A DNA stretch of 64,000 nt from Nitrospirillum amazonense (GCF_007828045.1 NZ_VITN01000010.1:62001-126000), one strand, 5' to 3'; counted from the stretch's first letter, positions 34,994 to 43,223 are shown. Notes: generated from the sequence alone by a model not told the origin. A program made the numbers and translations.

Positions 34994-35995
34994 ATGATGA
35001 CGCAAGGTGCCGGCCCAACCGCGCGACAGCTGGCGTCCATGGCGGAGGATGTCTGCCGCTACCTGCTGCCCAAGGGGCGCCGCGAGGGGCGATATTGGCA
35101 GGTCGGGAATGTCTCGGGCTCCCCGGGTCGTAGCCTCTATGTCCGTCTGGCGGGGCCTCGCGCCGGCAAGTGGGTGGACGCCGCCACCGGTGAGCACGGC
35201 GATCTGCTGGACCTGATTGCCCTCAGCCAGGGCCTGTCCCTGCGTGATGCCATCAGGGAGGCGCAAATCCTCCTCCGTCTGCCGCTGACATCCCGCGCGG
35301 ATGAGTTCACGCAACGCGACACCGGCACGCCGGCATCATGCCGACGCCTGTTCGCGGTGAGCCAGCCGGTGCGGGGGACACTTGCGGCGCGTTACCTGGC
35401 CGGCCGGGGAATCGTGCTGGGGCGCGCGGAATCGGCTTTGCGCTTCCATCCGCGTTGCCATCGGCGGGACGGGCCCGAGCGTGTCAGCTTGCCCGCGCTG
35501 ATCGCGGCGGTGACCGACGATGATGGTCGTTTGACGGGCCTGCACCGCACCTGGTTGGCGCCAGATGGCGGCAAGGCTCCGGTGGATAGTCCACGTCGCG
35601 CCATGGGGCAACTGGTGGGCTACGCTGTCCGCTTCGGCGCAGCCGGCCCTGTCATGGCGGCGGGCGAGGGGTTGGAGACCACGCTATCGCTGCGCATGGC
35701 CTTCCCGCGATTGCCGGCCGTCGCAGCGCTCTCCGCCTCCCATCTCAGCGCCTGGATCTTTCCTGCCGCGCTCTGCCGGCTCTATGTCGCGTGCGATGCC
35801 GATGCGGCGGGCCGGTGGGCCTTGGCCAAGCTCCTGCAGCGTGGCCTCGACGCCGGGCTGGAGGTCCTGCCGCTCCATCCCAGGCTCGACGACTTCAATA
35901 GCGACCTGATGGCCTTCGGGTTGGCGGAGCTGCGGGACTGGATCGCATCGCAACTGGCCGGCCGGGACGCGGCAGCTTTCCTGCTGGGGGAATGA
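34994..35995 (+). CDS. Toprim domain-containing protein (DUF7146-type, ICE primase-like)
   Basis: A 333-residue protein. The N-terminal region YLLPKGRREGRYWQVGNVSG and KWVDAATGEHGDLLDLIAL form the zinc-finger-less, primase-like domain found beside toprim in ICE proteins. The toprim core follows: VMAAGEGLETTLSLRM (with the conserved Glu) and RLYVACDADAAGRWAL (with the DxD). The start is the ATG with GGAGG 7 bp upstream. It is placed between parB and the DUF2493 gene, as in related elements, and is possibly an element replication primase. The polymerase domain is not obvious, so activity is uncertain. Confidence 0.85.
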   Translation: MMTQGAGPTARQLASMAEDVCRYLLPKGRREGRYWQVGNVSGSPGRSLYVRLAGPRAGKWVDAATGEHGDLLDLIALSQGLSLRDAIREAQILLRLPLTSRADEFTQRDTGTPASCRRLFAVSQPVRGTLAARYLAGRGIVLGRAESALRFHPRCHRRDGPERVSLPALIAAVTDDDGRLTGLHRTWLAPDGGKAPVDSPRRAMGQLVGYAVRFGAAGPVMAAGEGLETTLSLRMAFPRLPAVAALSASHLSAWIFPAALCRLYVACDADAAGRWALAKLLQRGLDAGLEVLPLHPRLDDFNSDLMAFGLAELRDWIASQLAGRDAAAFLLGE

Positions 35996-36246
35996 TCCGC
36001 CCGTCAGCAGATCGGGGAGGGGGCGACGGGGCGGCCACAGGGCTGGTGCACCGGCGGCCGGGCCGCGCGAGAGGCGGCCTTCCAGGGTGGGGATCTGCCA
36101 GGGCCGGCCGATCCCGCAACGGCCGGATGCCCGGCCGTCCTCCGCTGTCGCTGCGGCCACAAGGGGTGCGGGACCGGCCTGAAGCCCTGGCGAGCGATCC
36201 CCGGAAGGCCGCGACTGGCGCGGCCGATCAGCCTCCGGTGACCGTC

Positions 36247-37191
36247 ATGTTCAACCGCCACTCCCGCTCCACCATCCTCACCGAGACCGACCTGCCGACC
36301 GATGGCAGCCCGTCCGCCTACCTGCTGGAGGAGCTTCAGCTATACGGCTACCGCCCTTTCCAGGATGAGCCCGACCCGCGTCCCTTGCCGGATGCCGACC
36401 AGGCCCGTGCTGAAATCGGCGCCTGCCTGGAGGCCTTGGCCGGCCTGTTGACCGACACCCGGCTAGAGGACGACCTTGATGATCTGCTGTGGGCTTGCGT
36501 CAACGTCTTCCACCGTCGTATCGCCACCCTGGATCGCGATCTGGACACCAATGAGCAGGCCCAGCAGCGCAGCCAGCGCGACCAGGACGGCTCGGAAATC
36601 CGTTCGGTCGAGCTGGAGCGGCTGACGGCCGACGGCGTCGGCTTGATCGAGCGCCGCAACGCCTTCGAGTTCTTCCGCGACGTCGCCGCCGAAGCCTACG
36701 AGACCCTGACGGGCTCCAATTGGCGTCCGCGCCAGGGCTCACAACTGAACCGCCGCACCATGACGGCGGCGATGATCGACAGCCGAGACTTCACCGCCGC
36801 CCGCCATCGGGCCGACCATACGTTGCTGCTGCCGCCAGGCCCCAAGGTGGCCTTCACCGGTGGTGTCGACTGCAACGACCATGAGCGCATCTGGGCCGTG
36901 CTGGACAAGGTCCGCGCCAAACACCCCGACATGGTGCTGCTGCACGGCGGCGCGCCAAAGGGTGCCGAACGCATCGCCGCCTGCTGGGCCGACCACCGGC
37001 AAGTCCCGCAGATCGTCTACAAGCCCGACTGGGCTCGCCACAAGAATGCGGCGCCGTTTAAGCGCAACGACCAGATGCTGGAGGCCATGCCCATTGGGCT
37101 GGTGGCGTTTCCTGGCTCCGGCATTTCCCAGAATCTGGCCGATAAGGCGCGGAAGATGGGCATCGCGGTGCGGCGGTTTGGGGCCGGCTGA
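36247..37191 (+). CDS. DUF2493 / SLOG-fold protein of the ICE
   Basis: A 314-residue protein. The C-terminal ~120 residues form the SLOG-like Rossmann domain: KVAFTGGVDCNDHERIWAVL, then MVLLHGGAPKGAERIAACWA and VAFPGSGISQNLADKAR. This is the YspA/DUF2493 family, common on mobile elements and thought to bind nucleotides or small ligands. The N-terminal ~190 residues are helical and acidic. The start is the ATG of MFNRHS; the frame runs 85 codons upstream through GC-rich sequence without protein character, so the 251 bp before it are treated as non-coding. Its role in the element is unknown. Confidence 0.85.
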   Translation: MFNRHSRSTILTETDLPTDGSPSAYLLEELQLYGYRPFQDEPDPRPLPDADQARAEIGACLEALAGLLTDTRLEDDLDDLLWACVNVFHRRIATLDRDLDTNEQAQQRSQRDQDGSEIRSVELERLTADGVGLIERRNAFEFFRDVAAEAYETLTGSNWRPRQGSQLNRRTMTAAMIDSRDFTAARHRADHTLLLPPGPKVAFTGGVDCNDHERIWAVLDKVRAKHPDMVLLHGGAPKGAERIAACWADHRQVPQIVYKPDWARHKNAAPFKRNDQMLEAMPIGLVAFPGSGISQNLADKARKMGIAVRRFGAG

Positions 37192-37232
37192 TCGGTACTT
37201 ATGGGCTGAAGTTAGTTTCGTTCACTATTATA

Positions 37233-37271
37233 ATACCAACGGCACGAGACTATAACTTGTGCCACTGGTAT
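37233..37271. repeat. Imperfect palindrome between convergent genes
   Basis: ATACCA..GGCAC at 37233-37245 pairs with GTGCC..TGGTAT at 37259-37271. It lies in the 97-bp AT-rich gap between the DUF2493 gene and the converging amidohydrolase gene. It may act as a two-way terminator or be a repetitive palindromic element; no T-run supports a strong terminator. Confidence 0.4.
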
Positions 37272-37288
37272 GAGGACATGATGGGGCG

Positions 37289-39211
37289 TCAACTGCTCGG
37301 TGATTCCCATCTCGCGAGGAATTTGTCGCCTCGAAATCGGTCGAGCCGCTGGCGGGTTTGGCTGGCTGGATCATTCAACCCAAAGAAGCGAGCCGCGTTC
37401 AAGCCCATTAACTTCGCTGACGGCATGCCCAGTTGTGCGGCCAGGCAGTCCCGCATCTTGGCGACATAATTTTCCGTACAGGAGGCCTGAATCAGAAACA
37501 TGTAGTCGGTGCCGTACATCAGGCGATCATGGGCGGCCGGATACTGCGCGACTAGTTGGGCGAGGATGGGAATGGCAGAGTTCGGGGGCATCGGTGTGGC
37601 GGAACCGGGAGATTGGCATTCCAGGACCCCGTCGAAATCCGCAAGATCGGCGTACAAGTTGGGATAATCTGTGGACGCCAGCATCGCCAGCACTTGATCC
37701 GGCCATCGGCTGCCTGCCCTCTTGACGACATCCGTTCTGTAGGGCGCCAGGTCCCAGATGCCGCCACAATGGCTAAGGTTGAGGCGCAGGTTCCTGTAAC
37801 CGGCGTCGAACACCTTGACCCATGCTGCGGGGGCGCCGCGATGCCCGGCGGCGTCGTTTGGATACCGGCTGAATGAACAGTGCGCCATTACCGGCACATC
37901 ATGCTTAATGCACCAGTCGTAAAGGTCCTTTAGGGCCTGGTCCAGTTTTTCGGCCCAGTGCGGCCCCAGCGCTTGCAGGCGCCGTGGGTAAGCCGCCTTG
38001 TCCGCCGCGGCCGCGTTGCCGATCGGCAGGAACCCCATCACAGGATAAAGTTTGACGCCCATGAAACCGTGCTGAAGGATCGCGTCCTGTACCTTGGCGA
38101 ACTGCTGTTGCGCCGTGGGCACGCCGCGGCATTGCTCGGCGATTTGCCGCCATGGACAGAAAGAAACGAAGGGGTGAACTGCGTATTTGCGCGGCGTCTC
38201 GGTCTGATCGGTCTTGATTCTGGCAATGTAACTCATGACGTTGATTTGATCGGCCAAGGGCGTCACATCCTGGGGATCGGAGGCGGGGGTGGGGTCCGAG
38301 GGGTCGTCTGCCCGATGGTCCAGCCAGAAGCTGAAGTCGATCATCGCCGGTGTGATCAGCGCGATGTCCTTGGCGTCGTTCGCGGCGGGTAAGGTCATCA
38401 GGCGCCGCACCAGTTCTGTCCGGTAGCCGATCAGCAGCCCGATCATATAGAAGATGCCGGACTGATTGCTGGCGTGCTGTACCACCCCTTGGGCCGCCGC
38501 GTCGGCGAGCGCCTCGGGTGTAAGTTTCGCCAGAGGGCTAACGACGTTCGGCTGGAGGGATTTTGTCTCCATTCTTTCGTCGCCGCTCAGGCCCGGGACA
38601 GGGTCGCCTGGCTGCAGTTTCGCGACGGCGGCCAGGAAGGAGGTTGCCGATGGAGTGGGGCGTGCAGGCGGCCTGGCGCTGAGGGTGGTTTGCCTCGAGG
38701 GGACGATGGCCCGCAACCTGCGCAGCACTTCTGTGGAACGCGGCGTCGGCGTCTGTAGCGCTAGTGCCGCCTGTTTGGCAGACGCAAAGAGCGTCTGGTT
38801 GAAGTCCGCAGGGGTGCGGGCTGCGGCGCGGAGCGTGGGCCCTGTGGAAAACGGAGTTATGGTTCCCTGTTTCAAGCCGGCGAGCTCGGCGTCGGCGTCT
38901 TGGGTTGCGGCGTCGAGCATGAGCGTGATCATGGTGATCGGCAGGTCAGCGATAGCCGCCGCAAGAGGATATTGCTCAAAAAAGACATGAAGGACAAAAC
39001 CTGGGATAGGCAAATCACGTGCATTGAAGACGTGGCAGTGAACATCGATGCCTTGTGCCGCTGACGATACGTCCGGCTGGGGTGCTGGTTCTGAACTTCT
39101 GCATCCGGCGAGATTTAAAAGAGAGCCGCCCATTATGGCCTGAAGGGTAAGTAATAAGGGTAGACGCATCGCCGCCCGGCGATCTATGCTGATTAGATGA
39201 TCGCGCGACAT
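37289..39211 (-). CDS. Amidohydrolase family lipoprotein (ICE cargo)
   Basis: A 640-residue protein, the only large reverse-strand gene in the element's centre. An RRAAMRLPLLLTLQ signal is followed by the lipobox LAGC at about residue 36, so it should be a lipid-anchored envelope protein. The metal-dependent hydrolase (amidohydrolase 2) fold is shown by IDVHCHVFNARDLP (HxH), PVMAHCSFSRYP, LSHCGG and YGTDYMF. A Pro/Ala/Ser-rich stretch (about 120-200) follows the HxH strand. GGGAG precedes the chosen ATG. It is flanked by AT-rich non-coding DNA and breaks the ICE core order, so it looks like an inserted cargo gene. Substrate unknown. Confidence 0.82.
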   Translation of the reverse strand: MSRDHLISIDRRAAMRLPLLLTLQAIMGGSLLNLAGCRSSEPAPQPDVSSAAQGIDVHCHVFNARDLPIPGFVLHVFFEQYPLAAAIADLPITMITLMLDAATQDADAELAGLKQGTITPFSTGPTLRAAARTPADFNQTLFASAKQAALALQTPTPRSTEVLRRLRAIVPSRQTTLSARPPARPTPSATSFLAAVAKLQPGDPVPGLSGDERMETKSLQPNVVSPLAKLTPEALADAAAQGVVQHASNQSGIFYMIGLLIGYRTELVRRLMTLPAANDAKDIALITPAMIDFSFWLDHRADDPSDPTPASDPQDVTPLADQINVMSYIARIKTDQTETPRKYAVHPFVSFCPWRQIAEQCRGVPTAQQQFAKVQDAILQHGFMGVKLYPVMGFLPIGNAAAADKAAYPRRLQALGPHWAEKLDQALKDLYDWCIKHDVPVMAHCSFSRYPNDAAGHRGAPAAWVKVFDAGYRNLRLNLSHCGGIWDLAPYRTDVVKRAGSRWPDQVLAMLASTDYPNLYADLADFDGVLECQSPGSATPMPPNSAIPILAQLVAQYPAAHDRLMYGTDYMFLIQASCTENYVAKMRDCLAAQLGMPSAKLMGLNAARFFGLNDPASQTRQRLDRFRGDKFLARWESPSS

Positions 39212-39971
39212 TATTGTGATCTCCCGTCTGTTCTTTTGCTCGACAAAGGCCGGGCCAGTGAAACCGATGGAGTATAAACCCTCCACTTAAGATTGAAAAT
39301 ATATACAAAATTGCACCAAAGACGGTAATCCGATTTCCGAAGCGCGATCACTGCATGGAATTATTGCAGGCAACAACGTGGTACCAGCGGCGGTAACACG
39401 AGGTTATGAATCGTGCTGCTATAGGATGGGGCGGCGTCCGCAGGAAATTTCCGGGGAAGAAAACGGATCGGAAGTTAATAGGACTCAGCTCTCTGCTGCG
39501 CAGGCAAAATATATGGCTCATTATTTGACTATATTGTGATGGAATATTCACTGGGGTAATTATCCGATTTTCGCCATGCTGTTGCGGATAAAATTACGAG
39601 ACCCAGTGAGTTCTTCTTGATCGGCGTGATCGTTTCTTGGCGCTCACTGGCTTGCATAGGTGATGCCTCGCCCTGCCTTCTCGAAATGCTGGCCCACAGC
39701 CCCATCCCCGCTGTCCTCCTGATGGCGTAGAGCCCGCGGCGGCCGCGCCAACCCTCGGGGTTTCGAGAAAATTTCCCCTGCCTGCACCACCCACCTGAAG
39801 GATGGGGCCCGGTGCCGGCATTCCTCGCGCGGCAAATTTTCTCCCCCTCGGGTCCTTCACTACGTTGCGGCCCGTCGCGTGCGCTCCGGGTGGCGCGCCC
39901 GCCTTTGCGGGCTCTGACGCCGGGGACATCGCGGGGATAGGCCCCGCGCCCCACAGCGAAGGAGACAGATC
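39212..39971. other. Long gene-free region between amidohydrolase and DUF736
   Basis: No gene is supported in these 760 bp. The left half (to about 39600) is AT-rich and probably belongs with the cargo gene's promoter. The right half is GC-rich. It contains an inverted repeat GAGAAAATTT (39765-39774) / AAATTTTCTC (39834-39843) and a perfect 7-bp hairpin CGCGGGG/CCCCGCG at 39930-39948 just before the DUF736 ribosome-binding site. A regulatory or transfer-origin role is possible but unproven. Confidence 0.45.
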
Positions 39972-40310
39972 ATGGCCATCACCCTCGGCACCTTCACCAA
40001 GCTCGACGACAACAGCTTCACCGGCATCCTCAAGACCCTGAACATCACCGCCAGCCTCACCATCGTGCCCGTGCAGAAGCTGTCGGAGAACGCCCCCGAC
40101 CATCGCGTCTACGCCGGCAACGGCCAGCGCTACGAGGTCGGCGCCGGTTGGAGCCAGGTCGCCAAATCCAGCGGCGAGACCTACGTGAACCTCAAGATCG
40201 GTGCCCCCGAATTCGGGCCCAGCTGGGTTCGCGCCCGCCTGGTCAAGCTGGAGCAGCCCGTCGCCGATGGCCCCACGCACATGGCCCTCTGGGAGCCGCG
40301 CGACCGCTGA
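39972..40310 (+). CDS. DUF736 family protein
   Basis: A 112-residue protein of the DUF736 family, found almost only on ICEs and plasmids of Proteobacteria beside traF and conjugation genes. It starts ITLGTFTKLDDNSFTGILKT, the family's N-terminal beta-rich signature, with APDHRVYAGN and EVGAGW after it. GAAGGAGAC lies 7 bp before the ATG. Function is unknown; a single-stranded DNA-binding-like role has been proposed only loosely. A strong terminator hairpin follows 17 bp after the stop. Confidence 0.9.
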   Translation: MAITLGTFTKLDDNSFTGILKTLNITASLTIVPVQKLSENAPDHRVYAGNGQRYEVGAGWSQVAKSSGETYVNLKIGAPEFGPSWVRARLVKLEQPVADGPTHMALWEPRDR

Positions 40311-40326
40311 TCCCGGTCTTTCCACA

Positions 40327-40360
40327 GCCCCGTTCCGGAACCTCCGGGACGGGGCTTTTC
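40327..40360 (+). terminator. Rho-independent terminator after the DUF736 gene
   Basis: GCCCCGTTCCGG pairs with CCGGGACGGGGC (one G-U pair) around the 5-base loop AACCT and is followed by TTTT. It separates DUF736 from the HTH/traF/transglycosylase unit. Confidence 0.8.
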
Positions 40361-40487
40361 CTGTGCTCGGCCGGCCGGGGATCGAAAACCAGGGGGGTGG
40401 GTTTTCGAGCGTCCGCAAGCACGCCCCCGCTCGCCATCCTCTGCCCATCTGCGGCGACATCCGCCGCCATCGCTGGAGGAGGAGGGC

Positions 40488-40727
40488 ATGGAGGACGAGG
40501 TTGGCCGGGCCGCCAAGGCCAAGAAGGGCAGTCCCTTTCTCAACACCGCGCAGGCCGCCTTTTATGTGGGCCTGTCGCACCGGACGTTGGAGAAGATGCG
40601 CCTGAAAGGGGGCGGTCCGCGCTTTCGCAAGCACGGGCGCTACGTGCGTTACCACATCGATGACCTGGATGCTTGGTCGCTGGGGAAGGATGGGGATGTC
40701 GCTTCCGACCAGGGAAAAGCGTCATGA
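40488..40727 (+). CDS. AlpA-like helix-turn-helix DNA-binding protein
   Basis: A 79-residue protein of the MerR-like/excisionase (HTH_17) family. LNTAQAAFYVGLSHRTLEKMR is the helix-turn-helix core, followed by the wing residues GPRFRKHGRYVRYHIDDLDAW. GGAGGAGG precedes the ATG. Its stop overlaps the traF start (ATGA), and the small reading frame is a standard ICE neighbour of traF. It may regulate transfer genes or act as a recombination directionality factor for the integrase; neither is proven. Confidence 0.88.
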   Translation: MEDEVGRAAKAKKGSPFLNTAQAAFYVGLSHRTLEKMRLKGGGPRFRKHGRYVRYHIDDLDAWSLGKDGDVASDQGKAS

Positions 40728-41272
40728 TCGCCCGTACGATAGCGCGGCATCATCGCCGGCGCCGGCGGCTTGGCCGCTTCATCATCCTGGCCTTCTGCGC
40801 CCTGGGGACATGCGGCGTCAGCGGTCCGTCGCTGCTGCACCACCACCCGCTGGTGGTCTGGAATGCCAGCGCCTCTGCGCCCATCGGCCTCTATCGGGTT
40901 CGGTCGAATACGCAGTTGATCCGTGGGGACCTGGTCCTGGTTCGCCCTCCGTCGGCAGTGGCGAGCCTGGCCGCTGCGCGCGGCTATGTGCCCGCCGGTG
41001 TGCCGCTGATCAAGCGCGTGGCGGCGCTTGCGGGCGACACCGTTTGTGGTGAGCAACGCTCGGTTGCCATCAACGGCGAACCTGTCCCCACGCGTCTGGA
41101 GACGGATCGTTTGGGCCGGCCGCTCCCCACTTGGGAAGGCTGCCGGATGCTGCAGGCTGGCGAGCTGTTCTTGCTGATGCGGGACGTGCCGGACTCCTTC
41201 GACAGCCGCTATTTCGGGCCCGTGCGCGTGGAGAGCGTGATCGGCCAGCTGGTGCCGCTATGGATCGGTTGA
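40724..41272 (+). CDS. traF: S26 family signal peptidase, conjugal transfer TraF type
   Basis: A 182-residue inner-membrane serine protease. A very basic N-terminus (RHHRRRRRLGR) precedes one membrane span (FIILAFCALGTCGVSG). The catalytic Ser is in ASAPIGLYRV and the general-base Lys in PLIKRVAALAGD. TraF of RP4-like systems cyclises and processes pilin. The start overlaps the HTH stop by 4 bp and its end overlaps the transglycosylase start by 13 bp. No pilin or trb genes remain, so it has probably lost its substrate here although its own frame is intact. Confidence 0.9.
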   Translation: MIARTIARHHRRRRRLGRFIILAFCALGTCGVSGPSLLHHHPLVVWNASASAPIGLYRVRSNTQLIRGDLVLVRPPSAVASLAAARGYVPAGVPLIKRVAALAGDTVCGEQRSVAINGEPVPTRLETDRLGRPLPTWEGCRMLQAGELFLLMRDVPDSFDSRYFGPVRVESVIGQLVPLWIG

Positions 41273-42630
41273 GCCTGGCGGTGGCCGGCGTCGTGATGGT
41301 GGTGAGCGCGTCCACATCGGCTGCCAGCCTTGATCAATGGCGGCCGCAGATCTCCGAAGCTGCTCGGCGCTTCGACCTTCCAGCAGGCTGGATCGCAGCG
41401 GTCATCGCCGCCGAAAGTGATGGCGATCTGCACGCGCTGTCGTCGAAGGGTGCCATGGGGCTGATGCAACTCATGCCGGCGACCTGGCATGACCTGCAGG
41501 GGCTCTATCACCTCGGCGGCGATCCTTTCGACCCTGGCGACAACATTCTCGCCGGCACGGCCTATCTGCGAACGATGTGGGATCGCTTCGGCATGCCATT
41601 TACCGCACTCGTTTAGGAGAGTGGATGCGGTCGCCCTGAACCCGTGGGGTGTCACCTCTTCCTTCTCGTAGCCCAGTCGGCGTAGGGCGGCATTCAAGGT
41701 TCCGTCGGAGATGGGGCGGGCGGCGGTCCTGATGCCAGGGAACAGGTAGAGGCCGGCTGAGGTGGTCTCGCGATGGTGCCGTAGGAGGGAGACGGCCTGC
41801 CGGGGCAGGGGGACCCGGTGGGGGCGACGCATTTTCATGCGGCTGGCCGGGATATCCCACACGGCCCCCTCCAGATCGAATTCCGGCCAGGTGGCTAGGC
41901 GCAGTTCCCCCGGGCGTGGGAAGAGCAGTGCCATGAGCTGTAATGCCGTTCGTGTTCCCACCTGCCCCTCAAAGGAATCAACGGTTCGGAGAAGGGCGCC
42001 GAAGGCCTTGGGCTCGGTGATAGCGGCCCGTGGGGTCACGGTCGGCCGGATCAAAGCGCCGGCGAGCGGAAGGGTGGGATCGGAGGCTGCCCGGGCGGTG
42101 ACCATGGCGTAACGGAAGATGCAGCCGATGGTCGACCGGAGGCGGCGGGCGGTCTCGTAGTGGCCGCGGTCTTCCACCAGGCGAAGGACCTTCAGGACGG
42201 CCGGAGCGTCGATATCCTTCAGGGGGAGGGCGCCTAGGGAAGGGTAGGTGCTTTCCAGTAGGCGCTTGGTGCGGGTGATAGTGGCGTCGGCGCGCCCCTG
42301 CTTCTCAAGGCGGGCGATGTATTCCTGGGCGATTCCCCGGAACGTCTCACCTTCCTCCTCCGCCTTCCGCATCTTCTTGTCGGAGGAGGGATCGATTCCT
42401 TCGCGCAGCAGCTGTTTGGCATCGTCGCGGGCCTTGCGGGCATCGCCCAGCGATACGGCTGGGTAGGCGCCGAGGGCGAGGAGCTTCTGCTTGCCGTCGA
42501 ACCGGTAGGCCAGGCGCCACAGTCGGCCGCCTGTTGGCTGTATCCACAGCTGCAGCCCGCCACCATCCGAAAGCTTCTGGACCTTGGAAGATGGCCGAAC
42601 CATGCGGCATTTCATGTCGGTGAGAGGCAT
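41209..42630 (-). pseudogene. P4-type tyrosine recombinase (integrase), C-terminus lost; ORF continues antisense into the transglycosylase/traF genes
   Basis: Residues 1 to about 350 are a phage/ICE integrase. They comprise a DUF4102 N-terminal domain (KLSDGGGLQLWIQPTGGRLW), a core-binding domain, and a catalytic domain with the first Arg in FPRPGELRL and the box II His-Arg in TPHGFRATAST. Homology ends at GKWHAEAI (about 41581). The second His and the nucleophilic Tyr are absent. The remaining ~124 codons read antisense through the transglycosylase and traF genes. The ATG has an AGAAAGG upstream. It reads away from tRNA-Asn, as expected for an element inserted there. It should be unable to catalyse recombination. 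Confidence 0.85.
41260..41616 (+). pseudogene. Lytic transglycosylase (conjugation type), 3' end deleted
   Basis: 118 residues remain. They comprise a signal peptide (LSLAVAGVVMVVSASTSAAS) and the first two-thirds of a soluble lytic transglycosylase domain, including AAVIAAESDGD (catalytic Glu), SSKGAMGLMQLMPATW and NILAGTAYLRTMWDRFG. The family normally continues with a GxxxxAYNAGP segment, which is missing. After DRFG the frame runs seven codons to a stop inside what is, on the other strand, integrase coding sequence. The gene is therefore cut by the same deletion that truncates the integrase. It would normally open peptidoglycan for the conjugation channel. Confidence 0.82.
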
Positions 42631-42643
42631 GGCAATCACCTTT

Positions 42644-42700
42644 CTGTTGGTATCTCAGGATACCAACAGGGGGCGTGCTCTACCAACAAACATACCAACA
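42644..42700. repeat. TGTTGGTA/TACCAACA repeat cluster at the integrase promoter
   Basis: Four copies of one 8-mer occur in 56 bp: TGTTGGTA at 42645-42652 and TACCAACA at 42661-42668, 42681-42688 and 42693-42700. The first two form a perfect 11-bp inverted repeat (CTGTTGGTATC / GATACCAACAG, 4-base loop). Placed between integrase and tRNA, they look like arm-type integrase sites or an operator. Confidence 0.6.
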
Positions 42701-42806
42701 ATTCCGTACAGCGGCCCTCGTTGGACCATCTGCGCCCGCCTACGCCCCGGTGCGGCGACGTGCTGGAAATTCCATGTAGATCAACGAGATGGTAGCCCAT
42801 TAGGCA

Positions 42807-42840
42807 AAGAAAAACCCCCGGAACCTTGCGGTTCCGGGGG
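42807..42840 (-). terminator. Rho-independent terminator of tRNA-Asn
   Basis: On the reverse strand a perfect 11-bp stem CCCCCGGAACC/GGTTCCGGGGG with a 4-base loop is followed by TTTTTCTTT. It begins 6 bp after the tRNA 3' end, so it terminates the tRNA transcript before the integrase. Confidence 0.9.
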
Positions 42841-42846
42841 CTCTAT

Positions 42847-42922
<76 letters not shown>

Positions 42923-42981
42923 TCAGCGCGCCTGCTTCGTTTTCGTCTGACCGATCAGTCAGCGGCGCTGCGGTGGGCGGT

Positions 42982-43010
42982 GATATAGCAAAGCGTTTTT
43001 GGGATGGGAA
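42982..43010 (-). promoter_or_regulatory. Probable promoter of tRNA-Asn
   Basis: On the reverse strand TTCCCA (43005-43010) and TATATC (42982-42987) are separated by 17 bp. The -10 lies about 60 bp before the mature tRNA 5' end, leaving room for a processed leader. The -35 is weak, so the call is tentative. Confidence 0.4.
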
Positions 43011-43223
43011 CCCCTTTGTTTGGCAAAATCGAAAAAAATATGACGGATCCCGGATGGAGAGGGGTGGAAGCGGGGTGCCACCTTCGGGAAAAGCTTGGAA
43101 AACAGTCCTTTGCGGGCGTTGGCCGAGGCGGCGGATGATGGCGCATCATCGGATAGGGGGTGAACCCCGGCGCCGTTTCCCGTATCCCTAGGGCTCATGC
43201 CTTGTCAGGAATCCGGAAGCGTC

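Larger units (their letters stand above)
30064..42846. mobile_element. Remnant of an integrative and conjugative element adjacent to tRNA-Asn
   Basis: The segment carries a gene set typical of proteobacterial ICEs: DUF6499/DUF2285 regulator, SNase-like, DUF932, ParB, toprim, DUF2493, DUF736, AlpA-like HTH, TraF S26 peptidase and lytic transglycosylase. A P4-type integrase lies next to the 3' end of tRNA-Asn. Relaxase, coupling protein and type IV secretion genes are absent, and the transglycosylase and integrase are both cut at the same junction near 41581-41597. The right limit is set by the tRNA; the left limit is approximate. Confidence 0.75.

Noticed and set aside
35996-36246. N-terminal 85-codon extension of the DUF2493 protein
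   Set aside because: Pro/Gly/Arg-rich translation with no conserved pattern; the ATG at 36247 starts the recognisable protein.
39594-40655. 353-codon reverse frame over the DUF736 upstream region
   Set aside because: It runs antisense through DUF736 and across a terminator, with no family similarity.
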